From positions 124,001 through 188,000 of the forward strand of contig NZ_RBAM01000010.1 in NCBI RefSeq assembly GCF_003626645.1: a stretch of 64,000 nucleotides of DNA, given 5' to 3'. Positions 32,543 through 41,674 of this stretch are shown here, one piece after another; position 1 is the stretch's first letter, and every line of letters starts with the position of its first letter. Made by a program: the position numbers and the translations under genes. This DNA is from Streptomyces klenkii. GTDB taxonomy: Bacteria; Actinomycetota; Actinomycetes; Streptomycetales; Streptomycetaceae. The notes beneath the pieces are model-generated. The model searched no databases. It had not been told where the DNA came from and worked only from the letters and a program-made list of their open reading frames with translations.

Positions 32543-32881
32543 TCACACGTACGGGCCGAGGAAGTCCTGGAACTCGGTCCGGGTCATCGGCCCCGCACCG
32601 CGTGCCGCCACCTCACCCTCCCGGAGCAGGACGAAGGACGGGGCCCCGGTGACGCCGTACCGCTTGGTCGCCGCCGGGCAGCGGGTGATGTCGGCCTTGA
32701 CGGCCGTCAGGCGGCCCGCGTACTCCTCGGCGATCCCGCCCATCACGAGGTCCATGGCCCGGCATGCCTCGATCGCCTTCGGCCACGTCCCGGAAAAGTA
32801 CGCGAGGACCGGGGCACGGCTCACCCTGAGGATGAAATCGAACTCCTCGTCCTCCCGTGGCTGGTGGACCAGCTTTGCCAT
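32543..32881 (-). CDS. Thioredoxin-fold protein lacking the CxxC active site
   Basis: A 112-aa thioredoxin-like protein. The fold is seen in PVLAYFSGTW, then LTAVKADITRCPAATKRYGVTGAPSFVLLREGE with the cis-Pro loop GAPSF, and the end helix TRTEFQDFLG. Where W-C-G-P-C should be it has TWPKAIEACRAM: only the second Cys is retained and the first is lost. It therefore cannot act as a standard disulfide reductase; a binding, chaperone or single-Cys role is possible. ATG 32881 has AGGAG 6 bp upstream, immediately beside a 12-bp tandem repeat. Confidence 0.8.
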   Translation of the reverse strand: MAKLVHQPREDEEFDFILRVSRAPVLAYFSGTWPKAIEACRAMDLVMGGIAEEYAGRLTAVKADITRCPAATKRYGVTGAPSFVLLREGEVAARGAGPMTRTEFQDFLGPYV

Positions 32882-32893
32882 CCGAGCTCCTGA

Positions 32894-32953
32894 CCTTGCG
32901 ATTGGCCTTGTGATTGGCCTTGTGATTGGGCTTGTGATTGGGCTTGTGATTGG
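32894..32953. repeat. Five 12-bp tandem units upstream of the thioredoxin-like gene
   Basis: Units of CCTTGTGATTGG or GCTTGTGATTGG begin at 32894, 32906, 32918, 32930 and 32942, with a partial sixth. The array ends 12 bp before the thioredoxin-like start codon on the minus strand, so it lies in the 5' leader or core promoter, and copy number would change spacing by whole helical-turn-like steps (12 bp). Confidence 0.92.
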
Positions 32954-33161
32954 GCTTGCAATCGATGTACCGATGTGTTGACCACCATCATCACCCGTGA
33001 GGCATGGCTTCACTCGATCGGGTAAGCCGGTCCGCCGGCGAGGCCACAGCGACGTGCGACGCCGCGCCGCGCGCCAGCGCGAGGTCAAGCCGGACACCGT
33101 ACGTCAGGCCGCACCGCGGTACGACCTGGCGGACTGACCCTCACCTCACGCCGGACAGCAA

Positions 33162-33191
33162 GTGAAGGCCCCGCGTTTGCCGGGCCTTCAC
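33162..33191. terminator. Hairpin with 10-bp perfect stem
   Basis: Arms GTGAAGGCCC (33162-33171) and GGGCCTTCAC (33182-33191) surround a 10-nt loop. It is isolated in the gap upstream of the FAD-protein gene and probably insulates it from transcription entering from the left. Confidence 0.75.
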
Positions 33192-33297
33192 CTGGTGGAC
33201 GGCCTGATCAGGCTCCGTGGGGCACCGGAACCGAGGCCGGGGAATCCTGGTGGGGGAATTATGGCCTCCATCACTGTGGAACCTCGTCCCGAACTGG

Positions 33298-33316
33298 TGA
33301 GGTAAGCCTTACCCGC
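33298..33316. promoter_or_regulatory. Iron-box-like palindrome (possible DmdR/IdeR site)
   Basis: GGTAAGCCTTACC at 33301-33313 is a perfect 6-1-6 inverted repeat. In its 19-bp frame it agrees at 13 positions with the actinobacterial iron box TTAGGTTAGGCTAACCTAA. It is 134 bp upstream of the FAD-protein/MFS pair. Iron repression of that pair is a reasonable hypothesis. Confidence 0.55.
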
Positions 33317-33446
33317 CCGGACTCGACGTCGGTTCCCAGCAGGCAAGTTGAGGGATCGGCTCGATACGCATGCCGGAACTCCGGTGGAGCCGACCGCCGG
33401 AGGCCGCCCGCAGCGCGGGCCTTGTCCACCACACACCGGAGTAGCC

Positions 33447-35045
33447 GTGCTGAAGAAACGCACCATCGCCGTCGTGGGAGGCGGTGCCGCCTGCACCGCG
33501 TTCCTCGCCGCATACGCCCGACGGCTGTCGGGCGACGTGGCCGGGGCGTCGGCAGATGTCATCGTCTTCGAACCGGGGAAGAGTTTCGGGCCCGGCATCG
33601 CCTATGCCGAGGACGCCGACACCGCCTTGCTCAACCGGCCCTACTCCGCCATGTCCGTGGACTACGGAGACCCGGGACAGTTCCGCCGCTGGCTCTACCG
33701 GCAACCCTCAGCCCGCGAAAGCAGCGATAACAACGAGGCCGGCGAGAACAGCGCGGGCAGCGCCCCGGAAGCCCGGCCCACGACGCGTTCGCACTTCGTC
33801 CCCCGCTCGCTCTTCGGTCAGTATCTGGAGAACGTCTTCCGTCAGTCGCGGGAGGACCTGCGGCTGCTCGGGTCGCAGGTGACGCTCGTGCCGTCGGCCG
33901 TCATCGACCTGACCGTGGAGACCGGGGCCACCGGAGGGAACCGAGGGAACGGGGGGACCGAGAGCCACGTCCTGACCACCGCCGACGGGGATCGCTTCGT
34001 CGCCGACGAGGTGGTCTTCGCGATCGGCGCCATCGCTCCGTCCGATGTCTACGGGCTCACCGGGAGCGCCGGATTCGTCGCCCAGCCGTACCCTCTCGTC
34101 AACTCACTGAGCCAGGTGGACCGTAGCGCGGAGGTACTGGTGCTGGGGGCCGGGCTGACGGCGATCGACGCGGCCGTCGTCCTGGCGGACGCCGGGCGCG
34201 AGCGCCGGATCACCCTCGCCTCGCGGTCCGGAAGAATCCCGGACGTGCGCACCGACCTCGGCACCGGAGAACTGCCGGAACTCATCGCAGGCGCACGCAC
34301 GTTACTTGCTGAAGGCCGCGTCAGCCTCCGCAGCATCCATGAGCTCCTCGACAGCGCCCTCCGGCTGGGCGGAACCAGCATCCGCGAGGCGCTCCTCCCG
34401 TACACCGACGCCTGGTCCGCGCCCGAGCTGATGCGCCACCGGCTGGAGAACCCGCTGCCCGGCGGCCTCGCGCAGCGCTGCGTGGGTGCTCTCACCCCCT
34501 TCTACTCGGAGCTGTGGCGGTCCCTTCCGGACGCGAGCCGGCGCCTGTTCCTGCGGGACCACTACCGGACGTACAACTGCCTGCGCAATCCGATGCCGGT
34601 GACCAACGCGCACCGGCTGCTCGGCCTCCACGATGGGGGCCGGCTCGCCTTCGCGAAGGGCATCACCAGCGTCACGCAGACTGCGGGTGGCCGCTTCACC
34701 GCGACCTTCGCCGACGGGCGCACCGAACACTACGACGCGGTCGTCAACGCGGTGGGACGTACGAACAACACAGCCGCCGCGTCCGCCTCCTCGTTGACGT
34801 CCCGGCTGGTGCGCAACGGCACCTTCGTCTCGCACCCGCTGGGCGGCATCCGGGTCGATCCGGAGACCAACCAGGTGCGGGGTTCCGCGGGAGCGGCGTT
34901 CCCCCGGCTCTACGTGATCGGCGACCTGGCTTCGGGGGAGCACTTCCACGTGAGTTCCATGGAACTGGTGGCGCGGCAGGCGGCCAAGGTGGCGGGGCAG
35001 CTCGTACCGGCCCCGGACCGCCTCCTGGTGGGGGCCGTCGCGTGA
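33447..35045 (+). CDS. FAD/NAD(P)-binding domain protein
   Basis: A 532-aa flavoprotein of the FAD/NAD(P)-binding (pfam13454-like) group. It has TIAVVGGGAACTAFLAAYA at the start, VIVFEPGKSFGPGIAY then LLNRPYSAMS typical of this family, VLVLGAGLTAIDAAVVLADAG as a second nucleotide site, and LYVIGDLASGEHFHVSSMEL near the end. GTG 33447 has GGAG 5 bp upstream. Family members occur beside siderophore, opine and small-molecule genes but few are characterised. It is coupled by GTGA to an MFS exporter and may tailor the exported compound (inference). A short NRGNGGT stretch is repeat-coded. Confidence 0.8.
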   Translation: MLKKRTIAVVGGGAACTAFLAAYARRLSGDVAGASADVIVFEPGKSFGPGIAYAEDADTALLNRPYSAMSVDYGDPGQFRRWLYRQPSARESSDNNEAGENSAGSAPEARPTTRSHFVPRSLFGQYLENVFRQSREDLRLLGSQVTLVPSAVIDLTVETGATGGNRGNGGTESHVLTTADGDRFVADEVVFAIGAIAPSDVYGLTGSAGFVAQPYPLVNSLSQVDRSAEVLVLGAGLTAIDAAVVLADAGRERRITLASRSGRIPDVRTDLGTGELPELIAGARTLLAEGRVSLRSIHELLDSALRLGGTSIREALLPYTDAWSAPELMRHRLENPLPGGLAQRCVGALTPFYSELWRSLPDASRRLFLRDHYRTYNCLRNPMPVTNAHRLLGLHDGGRLAFAKGITSVTQTAGGRFTATFADGRTEHYDAVVNAVGRTNNTAAASASSLTSRLVRNGTFVSHPLGGIRVDPETNQVRGSAGAAFPRLYVIGDLASGEHFHVSSMELVARQAAKVAGQLVPAPDRLLVGAVA

Positions 35046-36331
35046 AGCAGGCACCCGCACTTCCGCGGGGGCTGGCCGTCTGCCTGATGTCACTGGTCTT
35101 CGTGCCTCAGCTGGCGCTCGCCGCCTACGTTCCCGCCCTGCCCGCCATCGGCAGGTCGTTCGGGGTCGGGCCGGGCGGCACCAGCAGCTCGCTGGTCGGC
35201 TACATGGCCGCGTACGCGGTGTGCATGATCCTCACCGGCAACCTGGCGGACCGCTACGGCTCCCGACGCGTCCAGCTGACCGGGCTCGTCCTGTTCACGG
35301 GCGCGTCCGTGCTCTGTCTGCTGGCTCCCGTGTACGAGGTCTTCGTAGCGGGCCGGGTGCTGCAAGCGCTCGGTGCCGGTGCCGGCACGGTGATCTCCCG
35401 GTTGTGGGTGCAGCGGGCGCTGCCCGAGGAGCAGCGACTGCCCATGCTGACCGCGCTCTCCACCGTGATCGCGGTGACCCCCGCCGCGTCGCCGCCGCTG
35501 GCGGGCCTGGTCGTGGAACACACGTCCTGGCGTGCGCTGTTCGCCTTCATGGCCGTGCTCGGAGCGGTCACCGTCGGCGCGGTCGCCAAGTTCCTGCCGG
35601 CGGGCACGGGCACGGGCACGGCCGCCGAAACCTCAGGGGCCCCGGCCGCCGATCCCGTGCGGCCGCCGGGAGGCCTCGCCGGGCTGGGCAGGGCGTACCG
35701 CACGGTCCTCGCCAACCGCGACTTCACGGTGTTCGCCGGTGCCATCAGCCTCGCCTGGTGCACCTACTTCACCTTCACCACCTACTCCAGCGACCTGCTC
35801 CAGCTGCAACTGGGCGCCTCCCCCACCCTCTACGGAGCGCTGTACACCCTGGTGATCACGGGTTACGTGGCCGGCAGCACCACGGCGAAACGGCTGGGCA
35901 GGACGCGGTCGCTGGAGTTCGTCGCGCGCAGCGCCGCCGCGGTGGCGGCGGGTGCCGCCCTGCTGATGCCGGCCACGGTGCGCCTGTGGCCGCACAGCAC
36001 TCTGAGCATCGTCCTGCCGATGGCGGTGTGCATGCTCGGCGTAGGAGCGCTGTTCCCCACCTGCCAGGCCGGGATGATGCGATACGAGGGCGAGTACGCC
36101 GGTGCCGCTTCGGGGTTGTTCTTCTTCCTCCAGATGGCATCGGGAGCCTGTTACACCGCCCTGACCGGCATCCCGGGGTCTCCCGATGCTTCGGCGCTCG
36201 CTCTGGCGATCGCCCTGCCTGCCCTGTCGCTGCTCCTGCTCTGCCTGTTCGCACTGCGAAGCCGGCCACGGGCAGGTCAGGAGGCTCTGACCGCCGTGAG
36301 CACCGGGCCTGTGAAGTCGAACAGCTCCTGA
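35042..36331 (+). CDS. MFS exporter (Bcr/CflA-like drug or metallophore efflux)
   Basis: A 429-aa transporter with about 12 transmembrane segments. The loop 2-3 motif A is GNLADRYGSRRVQL, and the segment-5 region GAVIAVTPAASPPLAG-like (VIAVTPAASPPLAGLV) is motif C of drug/H+ antiporters. The start GTG overlaps the upstream stop. It should expel a compound made or modified by the FAD protein upstream. If the iron-box-like site is real, a metal-chelating substrate is likely. An internal THR-Gly repeat (GTGTGT near residue 190, in the central loop) is a short nucleotide repeat. Confidence 0.9.
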   Translation: MKQAPALPRGLAVCLMSLVFVPQLALAAYVPALPAIGRSFGVGPGGTSSSLVGYMAAYAVCMILTGNLADRYGSRRVQLTGLVLFTGASVLCLLAPVYEVFVAGRVLQALGAGAGTVISRLWVQRALPEEQRLPMLTALSTVIAVTPAASPPLAGLVVEHTSWRALFAFMAVLGAVTVGAVAKFLPAGTGTGTAAETSGAPAADPVRPPGGLAGLGRAYRTVLANRDFTVFAGAISLAWCTYFTFTTYSSDLLQLQLGASPTLYGALYTLVITGYVAGSTTAKRLGRTRSLEFVARSAAAVAAGAALLMPATVRLWPHSTLSIVLPMAVCMLGVGALFPTCQAGMMRYEGEYAGAASGLFFFLQMASGACYTALTGIPGSPDASALALAIALPALSLLLLCLFALRSRPRAGQEALTAVSTGPVKSNSS

Positions 36332-36335
36332 TCGC

Positions 36336-36365
36336 CGGCCGCCGCCTCACGTAAGGCGGCGGCCG
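36336..36365. terminator. Bidirectional hairpin with 12-bp stem
   Basis: Arms CGGCCGCCGCCT (36336-36347) and AGGCGGCGGCCG (36354-36365) with loop CACGTA. It lies 4 bp after the MFS stop and 20 bp before the stop of the leftward five-gene operon, so it should end both transcripts. Confidence 0.88.
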
Positions 36366-36385
36366 ACCGGCTTTCGGAACACGCC

Positions 36386-37759
36386 TCAGCTGACGGTGAG
36401 ACTGGCGTACTTGTAACAGGTCTGGCCGTTCTCGTCACCGTCGTGTTTACGGCCGACCATGACCTGCCCCGAGGGCGCCGTCGATGAGTTGCCGCTCTCC
36501 TTCCTGCAGTCGACCCAGCCACCGTGCGTCACCGTCACGGAGACGCCGGCCAGAGTGCCCGTGACGTTGAGCGTGCCTGCCACTGTCGCGCCGGCCTTCG
36601 CATCGATCGAACCGTGTGTCGTCAGGGTCTTGCCGACGGTAAGCGAGTCGTTCGCTTGAATCGGACCGTTCGCCGTCAGCAGGCCCGTGACGCCCAGCGT
36701 TCCTCCGACCGTCACATCATTCGTGGCCCTGAGCGTCCCCTCGACCGTAGCGTCCCCGGTGACATTCAGCGTGCTCCGCGCCGTCACCGCCCCGGTGACC
36801 TCCAGGGAACTCCTGGCGGTCACCACGTCCTTGGCATCCAACGCACCGTTCACCGTCAGCGAGGCCAGCCTCTGGTCCGTGACGCACACCGTGAGGTGGT
36901 CCCACCGCGTCACATACCCGCCGTCCGGCGTCGGCGTCACCGTCTTGAGTGCGAAGGCGGTGTCCCGCAGCACCGTGTCCGCCGGAACCTGGTACGCGCT
37001 TCCGCCGGCGATCGAGGGATCCGCGACGCGTCGGTCGTCCATGTACAGCTCGTGGTTGTCGCCCCGCACGTGGTGCCACTCCAGCCGCACCTCCGCGCCG
37101 GCGGAGATCCGCGTCGCCGGCGGGCCGCCGACGCTCTTGACGGCCACCAGCGCCCGCCCGATCCCCGGCGACGGGTCCGCCCCGCTCCGGAACGGGAACT
37201 TCGCGACCTCCAGCCTGCCGGTGTTGGGCGTGGCCGGGATCTCGCCCTCCGTCGTCGCCCACTCCTCGATGCCGATCCGGGCGACGCCTGTCTTGTTGCT
37301 GATCGCGATGTTCTTGAGGGTGATGTACAGCCCGTCGACGGTGACCTCGCTCGCCCCGCCGCTCGGCTCCACGCTGAACCGGACCTTCGACGAGTCCCCC
37401 GAGGTCTCGCTCGGCGTCTCCCCCGCCGCCGGGAACACCGCCGTCTCCGCCGTCGGCACGGCGACCAGGACGTCCGGCTGCGGGCCGACGATCGTCCACC
37501 CGGATTCCGGTTCGACGTACGGGGCGATGCCCTCGCCCGTGAGGGCGAGGTCCTGCGCGAGGGAGCCCACCGGCAGCACGATGGCGATCTTGCCGCAGCG
37601 CACCGGTGTGCTGCCGCTGTTGGAGATGACGAGGTCGATGGATCCGTAGGCCAGCTCGTCCTCGTTGCCGGAGTCCACCTTGGGCGGGCTGACGGTCAGC
37701 GGAGCGGGGACGGTCGTGAGTGCGTAGCTGAGCACGCAGGCGTGGGACTCGTCGGTCAT
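36386..37759 (-). CDS. Fibre-like protein with C-terminal beta-repeat stalk (operon gene 5)
   Basis: A 457-aa protein that I cannot assign to a named family. The first 290 residues are beta-rich and globular (SIDLVISNSGSTPVRCGKIAI, VRLEWHHVRGDNHELYMDD). Residues about 300-420 are irregular 9-11-residue repeats of the type xLxVxGxxxAxx (SLEVTGAVTARS, TLNVTGDATVEG, TLGVTGLLTANG, SLTVGKTLTTHG), as in tail fibres and beta-helical spikes. A short tip follows with two Cys (WVDCRKESG, GQTCYKYASL). No signal peptide or membrane segment is present. ATG 37759 overlaps the stop of the 1287-aa gene (ATGA). A trimeric fibre or spike is a plausible structure. Confidence 0.75.
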   Translation of the reverse strand: MTDESHACVLSYALTTVPAPLTVSPPKVDSGNEDELAYGSIDLVISNSGSTPVRCGKIAIVLPVGSLAQDLALTGEGIAPYVEPESGWTIVGPQPDVLVAVPTAETAVFPAAGETPSETSGDSSKVRFSVEPSGGASEVTVDGLYITLKNIAISNKTGVARIGIEEWATTEGEIPATPNTGRLEVAKFPFRSGADPSPGIGRALVAVKSVGGPPATRISAGAEVRLEWHHVRGDNHELYMDDRRVADPSIAGGSAYQVPADTVLRDTAFALKTVTPTPDGGYVTRWDHLTVCVTDQRLASLTVNGALDAKDVVTARSSLEVTGAVTARSTLNVTGDATVEGTLRATNDVTVGGTLGVTGLLTANGPIQANDSLTVGKTLTTHGSIDAKAGATVAGTLNVTGTLAGVSVTVTHGGWVDCRKESGNSSTAPSGQVMVGRKHDGDENGQTCYKYASLTVS

Positions 37760-40700
37760 CGGCGGTCTCCTTCGGTGTGGTCGGCGTCGCCGCCGGGGCG
37801 GAGGGTCAGGCGGCCGGAGCGCAGGGTGGGGGCGGGGTGCGGGTGGCGGGGTTCGCCGTCGGAGGCGTACGTGGTGGCCTCGCTCCACGTGGCGGCGGAC
37901 TCGTTCTGTACCCAGGTCCACGTGCCGTGCCGGTCGGACGGGCGCGGCAGGACGAGCGCCGGCGGCTCCCCAGTGGCCCGTACGGCCGACGCGTCCGGCA
38001 CGTACTCGCTCACCGGCAGCGGGCCGAGCCGGAAGGACACCGGGAGTTCGGCCAGGGGCGGCTCGACGAGCCGGGCCGGCAGCCGGACTCCGGCGGTCGG
38101 CAGGATGTCGGTGGTCGCGTGGACCGTGCCGCGCGGATCGGCGAGCACCGTCAGGAAGGCCGCGTCACGGTTCTCCGGGTCACTGCCCGGCACCCGGGCC
38201 GGGAGCGTCAGTGACGCGCCGGCGCCGATCGGGTCGAAGTAGTCCCGTGCTTCGCCGGGGAGTTCGGCCTCGCTCAGGACCGTGTGCAGGACGCGGTAGT
38301 CCGTGTCGCGGTGGGCGCCGTGGAAGTAGCCCACGAGCCCGTCCGCCAGCTCGTTGCGTTCGCCGAGCCGCACCGGCCAGCGGTAGCCGGGGTACGCGGG
38401 CGGCTCCGCCTCGCGCAGGTTCTCCCACGACGGGTCGGCGTAGGCCGGCCCGTCGAGGTCGATGCCGAACCGCAGGCGCATCAGGGCGAGCGGCCGCCCG
38501 ACGAGCACGCTCGGGGCGTGCGGAGGCGCGGCGTCCCCGATCGGGGCGGTCGTGGACAGTGTGCGGTCGATGACGCTCAGCAGGGCGCGCAGGGCCTCCG
38601 GCCCCCGGTCCTGCGCGACCAGCGCGCTGAGGAAGCCGTGCAGGTGCGGATACCCCTCGCGCAGGTCGTCGATCGCGCGGTACTGCGAGTACGGCAGGGC
38701 GTGCCAGGTCACCTGCCGGATTCCGCTGGGTGGCAGGGTTGTGCGGAGCTCGCCGAGCGGGGCGCCGTCCGGTCCGTACGCGTACAGGGCCTGGTCGAGA
38801 TGGGCGGGGACCAGCCACGCGGAGACGGGGGTCGCGTCCGGGTCGCTCGCCGTCGTCAGTGCTGCGAGGTCGTCCCTCGCGTCCAGCAGGGTGAAGCCGG
38901 CTCGCGCGGGCTGCGTGAGGCGCGGCGTGAGCTGTGTGAAGCGGTACCAGGTGGGTGGGTTGATGGTCCAGTGGCCCTGCCCGGGGTCGTTCGGGTCCTT
39001 CCACGAGGGCGTCAGCTCCTCGGGGAGCTCGGGCGCGAAGCGGCGCGCGGGCACGCCGACGCCGATGACGTCGCCCGGCTCGTTCCCGGCCGCGAAGGAC
39101 AGGGCGCGGGGGTCCGGGAAGATGGCGGGCAGCGCGTGTCCGAAGCGGTCGATGACGGCGAGCCGTGCGAAGGCGAACTGTCCGGCGCGCAGCGGCTGGT
39201 AGAGGCTTTCGTTCCAGCCGGTGAACGGGCGCGGCAGTGCACCGGGGGCGGGTGGCAGGGTGCGTCCGGTCGCTTCGGTGAGCGCGGTGCGCAGGTCGGG
39301 CGACAGCTCGGTGTGGGGGTTGAGGGTCGCGGGGTGGGACCCGCGGGCGGCGAGCTGTTCGGTGAAGCCGACGAGGGGCTGGGAGAGCCAGTCGGCGTCG
39401 TCCTCGACCTGCCGGGCGAGGGAGCGCAGCGCGGCGGCTCCCGGTCCCGGGTGGGTGCGGGCGTACTGGCGCAGCGCGTCGGCCATGGTGTCGCGGGGTG
39501 CCGGGGTGAGGAACTGGCGGCCGCTGAGGGTGCGCGGGATCGTGTGGGCGCCGGTTCCCAGCCAGTGGTACTCGTTGCCGTCGAAGGCCCAGTTGTCGCG
39601 GTCGCTGTGGCTGCCGTCGGGGTCGCCCTGCCATTCGATGGGGAAGTAGTCGACCTTCCATTCGAAGAACAGGGGCTGCCAGGGCTGGCGCCACTGGGCG
39701 GTGTACGCGCCCGGCGTGCCGGCGGCGTTCGCGTACGGGTCGCGCATGGCTTCGGCGAGTGCCGTCACGTTCCCGGTGAAGCCGGTGGCCGTGGCGAGCG
39801 TGCGGGCGTTGGAGGACGCGAGGTGGAACAGCTCGCGCAGCAGGGCCGGCAGGATGCCGGGGAGCCCCTCGGGGGCCGGAAGGTTGGGCGGCTTGGGAGC
39901 CTGGGCTTCGGTCGCGGAGACCGGGCTGCCCGCCACCCTCACGCCGGTGATGAGCGCGTCCGGCCAGCGGCAGCCGAGCGGCGGGTCCTCGTCCTGCTCC
40001 GAGTCGTCGTACGCGCCTTCGGGCACGGCGTACGGGTCGGCGACGGCGGTCGAGTGCTCCGGGTCCGGCGGGAGGGGCCGGTCCTTCGTCCCCCGGATGA
40101 CGACGACGGGGTCGTTGGGCCGGTGGTGGTCGGGCTGGACGGCGCGCTTGAGGACGACCTCGTCCTCGGGGAGGCCGTGGTCGCGCTGGTAGCAGCCGAT
40201 GGCGGTGGTGAGGTCTTCGGGGGTGTCTCCCCAGGGGATCGCGGCGCGCAGCCGTGCCACCCGGTCGCGCTGGTCCTTCGCCGTCCTGGTGGCGTCCTGT
40301 ACGAGTTTGTCGAGGTCGTCGCGGTACTTGCCCGCGGGCTCCCCCGGTGCGTCCGGCACCTTGGGCAGGTTGGCGGCCCACCACAGGTCGTACAGCCGGC
40401 GCTGTGCGGCGATGAGGTCCTGTAAGGCGGTGTCGTGCGCTGCCTGATCCTCATTGAGCTGGGCAAGGGCCTGTGTGTACGCGCTGCGTACCGCCCGGGG
40501 GCGGCGGCGCTTGCCACCCGGCGCGGCGGACCGCTCGGCAGCCTGCCCGGCGGGCTGTTCGGCGTCCTCCAGGACCCACGTGTATCCGCCCGGTTCGGGA
40601 GTGAACCACGAGGCGTGCAGCGCGCGTTCGGCCTGGAACTGGCCGTCCGGCTCGTCGAGCAGGTCGAGGACGCCGGAGTGCGCGGCGGAGATCAGGGCGG

Positions 40701-41619
40701 CCAGCTGGGGCGCGGATCCGGCCCTGCGGGCCGCGTACTCCGTGAGCGCCTTGCCGGCGTGTTCGGTGTTGTTGCCGACGGCGACAGTGACGTAGTCGGG
40801 CCGGTCGGAGGCGGGCATGCCGCTGCCCCGGCGCTGCCACTGCACGTCGAGGGCGGTGCCGTGGCAGACCGTGCGGGCGGAGTCGGGCGCGGTGCCCGTG
40901 GCCGTCCAGTTGAGGGCGGCCATCCGGGCGGCGAGGTCTCCGGCGAGCGGGTCGGCGGCGGGGTCGCTGTACCAGCCGGCGACCAGGTAGTTGAGCTCGT
41001 ACGGGGTGTCGGGGTCGAGGTCGTCCGTACGGTCGTGCACGGAGAAGACGTCGGTGTTGTACGGCTGGTACGCGGCGAAGGTCGGCAGGCCGGGGCCGAC
41101 CGCGGTCAGGAACAGGCCGCCGTCCGGCGTGCCGGGTTCGCTCCACTCCCCCGTTGCCAGGTCGACGCGGCGGCCGATGCGGGTGAGCCGGCCGTCGCGG
41201 TCCATGTAGGCGCTGGAGCCGTGCGCCGGGTGCAGGTAGTCGCTCTCGACGATCCAGCCCGTGTCGGTGCGTGTGCCCGCGGCGCCGACGACGGCCTGGC
41301 GGACGACGAGCCACCGGTTGGGTACGAGCGGGAAGACGGGGACGCCGTCGCCCTGGTCGTCCACACCGTGGGTGAGGGCCTCGGGCAGCTGCCAGTGCAG
41401 GTAGACGCCTTCGCGGCCGGGGTCCGCGTTGAAGGCCGTGTCGGTGTTGGAGAAGGCGGGCGGTTCGGGCGACAGGTTGAGCCGGGTGAGAGCGTAGTTG
41501 GCCTGCCAGCGCTGGAAGACCTCGGCGTAGCGGACGCGTTCGTTGACGGTCAGGGCCTCGATCTGCAAGGGGACGACGAGCGGCTGCGACTCGCCTCGGG
41601 AGCCGGGGGGTTGCCTCAC
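37756..41619 (-). CDS. 1287-aa protein of unknown function (operon gene 4)
   Basis: I do not recognise a family. The N-terminal region has REGVYLHWQLPEALTHGVDD and FPLVPNRWLVVRQAV, which look like conserved structural motifs. Residues about 385-465 form a helical/coiled-coil segment (AQLNEDQAAHDTALQDLIA and DQRDRVARLRAAI). The rest is rich in Trp, Pro and Tyr with beta character, for example EWKVDYFPIEWQGDPDG and RWPVRLGERNELADG. There is no signal peptide, membrane segment or enzyme motif. Its ATG is 55 bp after the 780-aa gene, and its stop overlaps the fibre-like gene. It is probably a large scaffold or baseplate-like subunit, by context only. Confidence 0.75.
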   Translation of the reverse strand: MRQPPGSRGESQPLVVPLQIEALTVNERVRYAEVFQRWQANYALTRLNLSPEPPAFSNTDTAFNADPGREGVYLHWQLPEALTHGVDDQGDGVPVFPLVPNRWLVVRQAVVGAAGTRTDTGWIVESDYLHPAHGSSAYMDRDGRLTRIGRRVDLATGEWSEPGTPDGGLFLTAVGPGLPTFAAYQPYNTDVFSVHDRTDDLDPDTPYELNYLVAGWYSDPAADPLAGDLAARMAALNWTATGTAPDSARTVCHGTALDVQWQRRGSGMPASDRPDYVTVAVGNNTEHAGKALTEYAARRAGSAPQLAALISAAHSGVLDLLDEPDGQFQAERALHASWFTPEPGGYTWVLEDAEQPAGQAAERSAAPGGKRRRPRAVRSAYTQALAQLNEDQAAHDTALQDLIAAQRRLYDLWWAANLPKVPDAPGEPAGKYRDDLDKLVQDATRTAKDQRDRVARLRAAIPWGDTPEDLTTAIGCYQRDHGLPEDEVVLKRAVQPDHHRPNDPVVVIRGTKDRPLPPDPEHSTAVADPYAVPEGAYDDSEQDEDPPLGCRWPDALITGVRVAGSPVSATEAQAPKPPNLPAPEGLPGILPALLRELFHLASSNARTLATATGFTGNVTALAEAMRDPYANAAGTPGAYTAQWRQPWQPLFFEWKVDYFPIEWQGDPDGSHSDRDNWAFDGNEYHWLGTGAHTIPRTLSGRQFLTPAPRDTMADALRQYARTHPGPGAAALRSLARQVEDDADWLSQPLVGFTEQLAARGSHPATLNPHTELSPDLRTALTEATGRTLPPAPGALPRPFTGWNESLYQPLRAGQFAFARLAVIDRFGHALPAIFPDPRALSFAAGNEPGDVIGVGVPARRFAPELPEELTPSWKDPNDPGQGHWTINPPTWYRFTQLTPRLTQPARAGFTLLDARDDLAALTTASDPDATPVSAWLVPAHLDQALYAYGPDGAPLGELRTTLPPSGIRQVTWHALPYSQYRAIDDLREGYPHLHGFLSALVAQDRGPEALRALLSVIDRTLSTTAPIGDAAPPHAPSVLVGRPLALMRLRFGIDLDGPAYADPSWENLREAEPPAYPGYRWPVRLGERNELADGLVGYFHGAHRDTDYRVLHTVLSEAELPGEARDYFDPIGAGASLTLPARVPGSDPENRDAAFLTVLADPRGTVHATTDILPTAGVRLPARLVEPPLAELPVSFRLGPLPVSEYVPDASAVRATGEPPALVLPRPSDRHGTWTWVQNESAATWSEATTYASDGEPRHPHPAPTLRSGRLTLRPGGDADHTEGDRR

Positions 41620-41674
41620 TGCGCTGTCCTGCCCTTCCTTCGGTGTCGTGCGGGGGCGTCGGTGCCGTTCGGGG

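Larger units (their letters stand above)
32954..33446. other. Intergenic region with terminator and iron-box-like site
   Basis: This gap carries the hairpin at 33162-33191 and the palindrome at 33301-33313 described separately. A short frame ending near 33136 (VRQAAPRYDLAD) might be the tail of a lost gene, but I cannot assign it. No complete gene is present. Confidence 0.45.

Noticed and set aside
33030..33136. Short frame ending VRQAAPRYDLAD as a gene
   Set aside because: Too short, no start with ribosome site, no recognisable family; at most a remnant.
38284..40425. Long plus-strand open frame (about 713 codons) inside the five-gene operon
   Set aside because: Arg/Gly/Val-rich composition typical of an antisense shadow at this GC; the minus-strand frame has normal composition and coupled neighbours.
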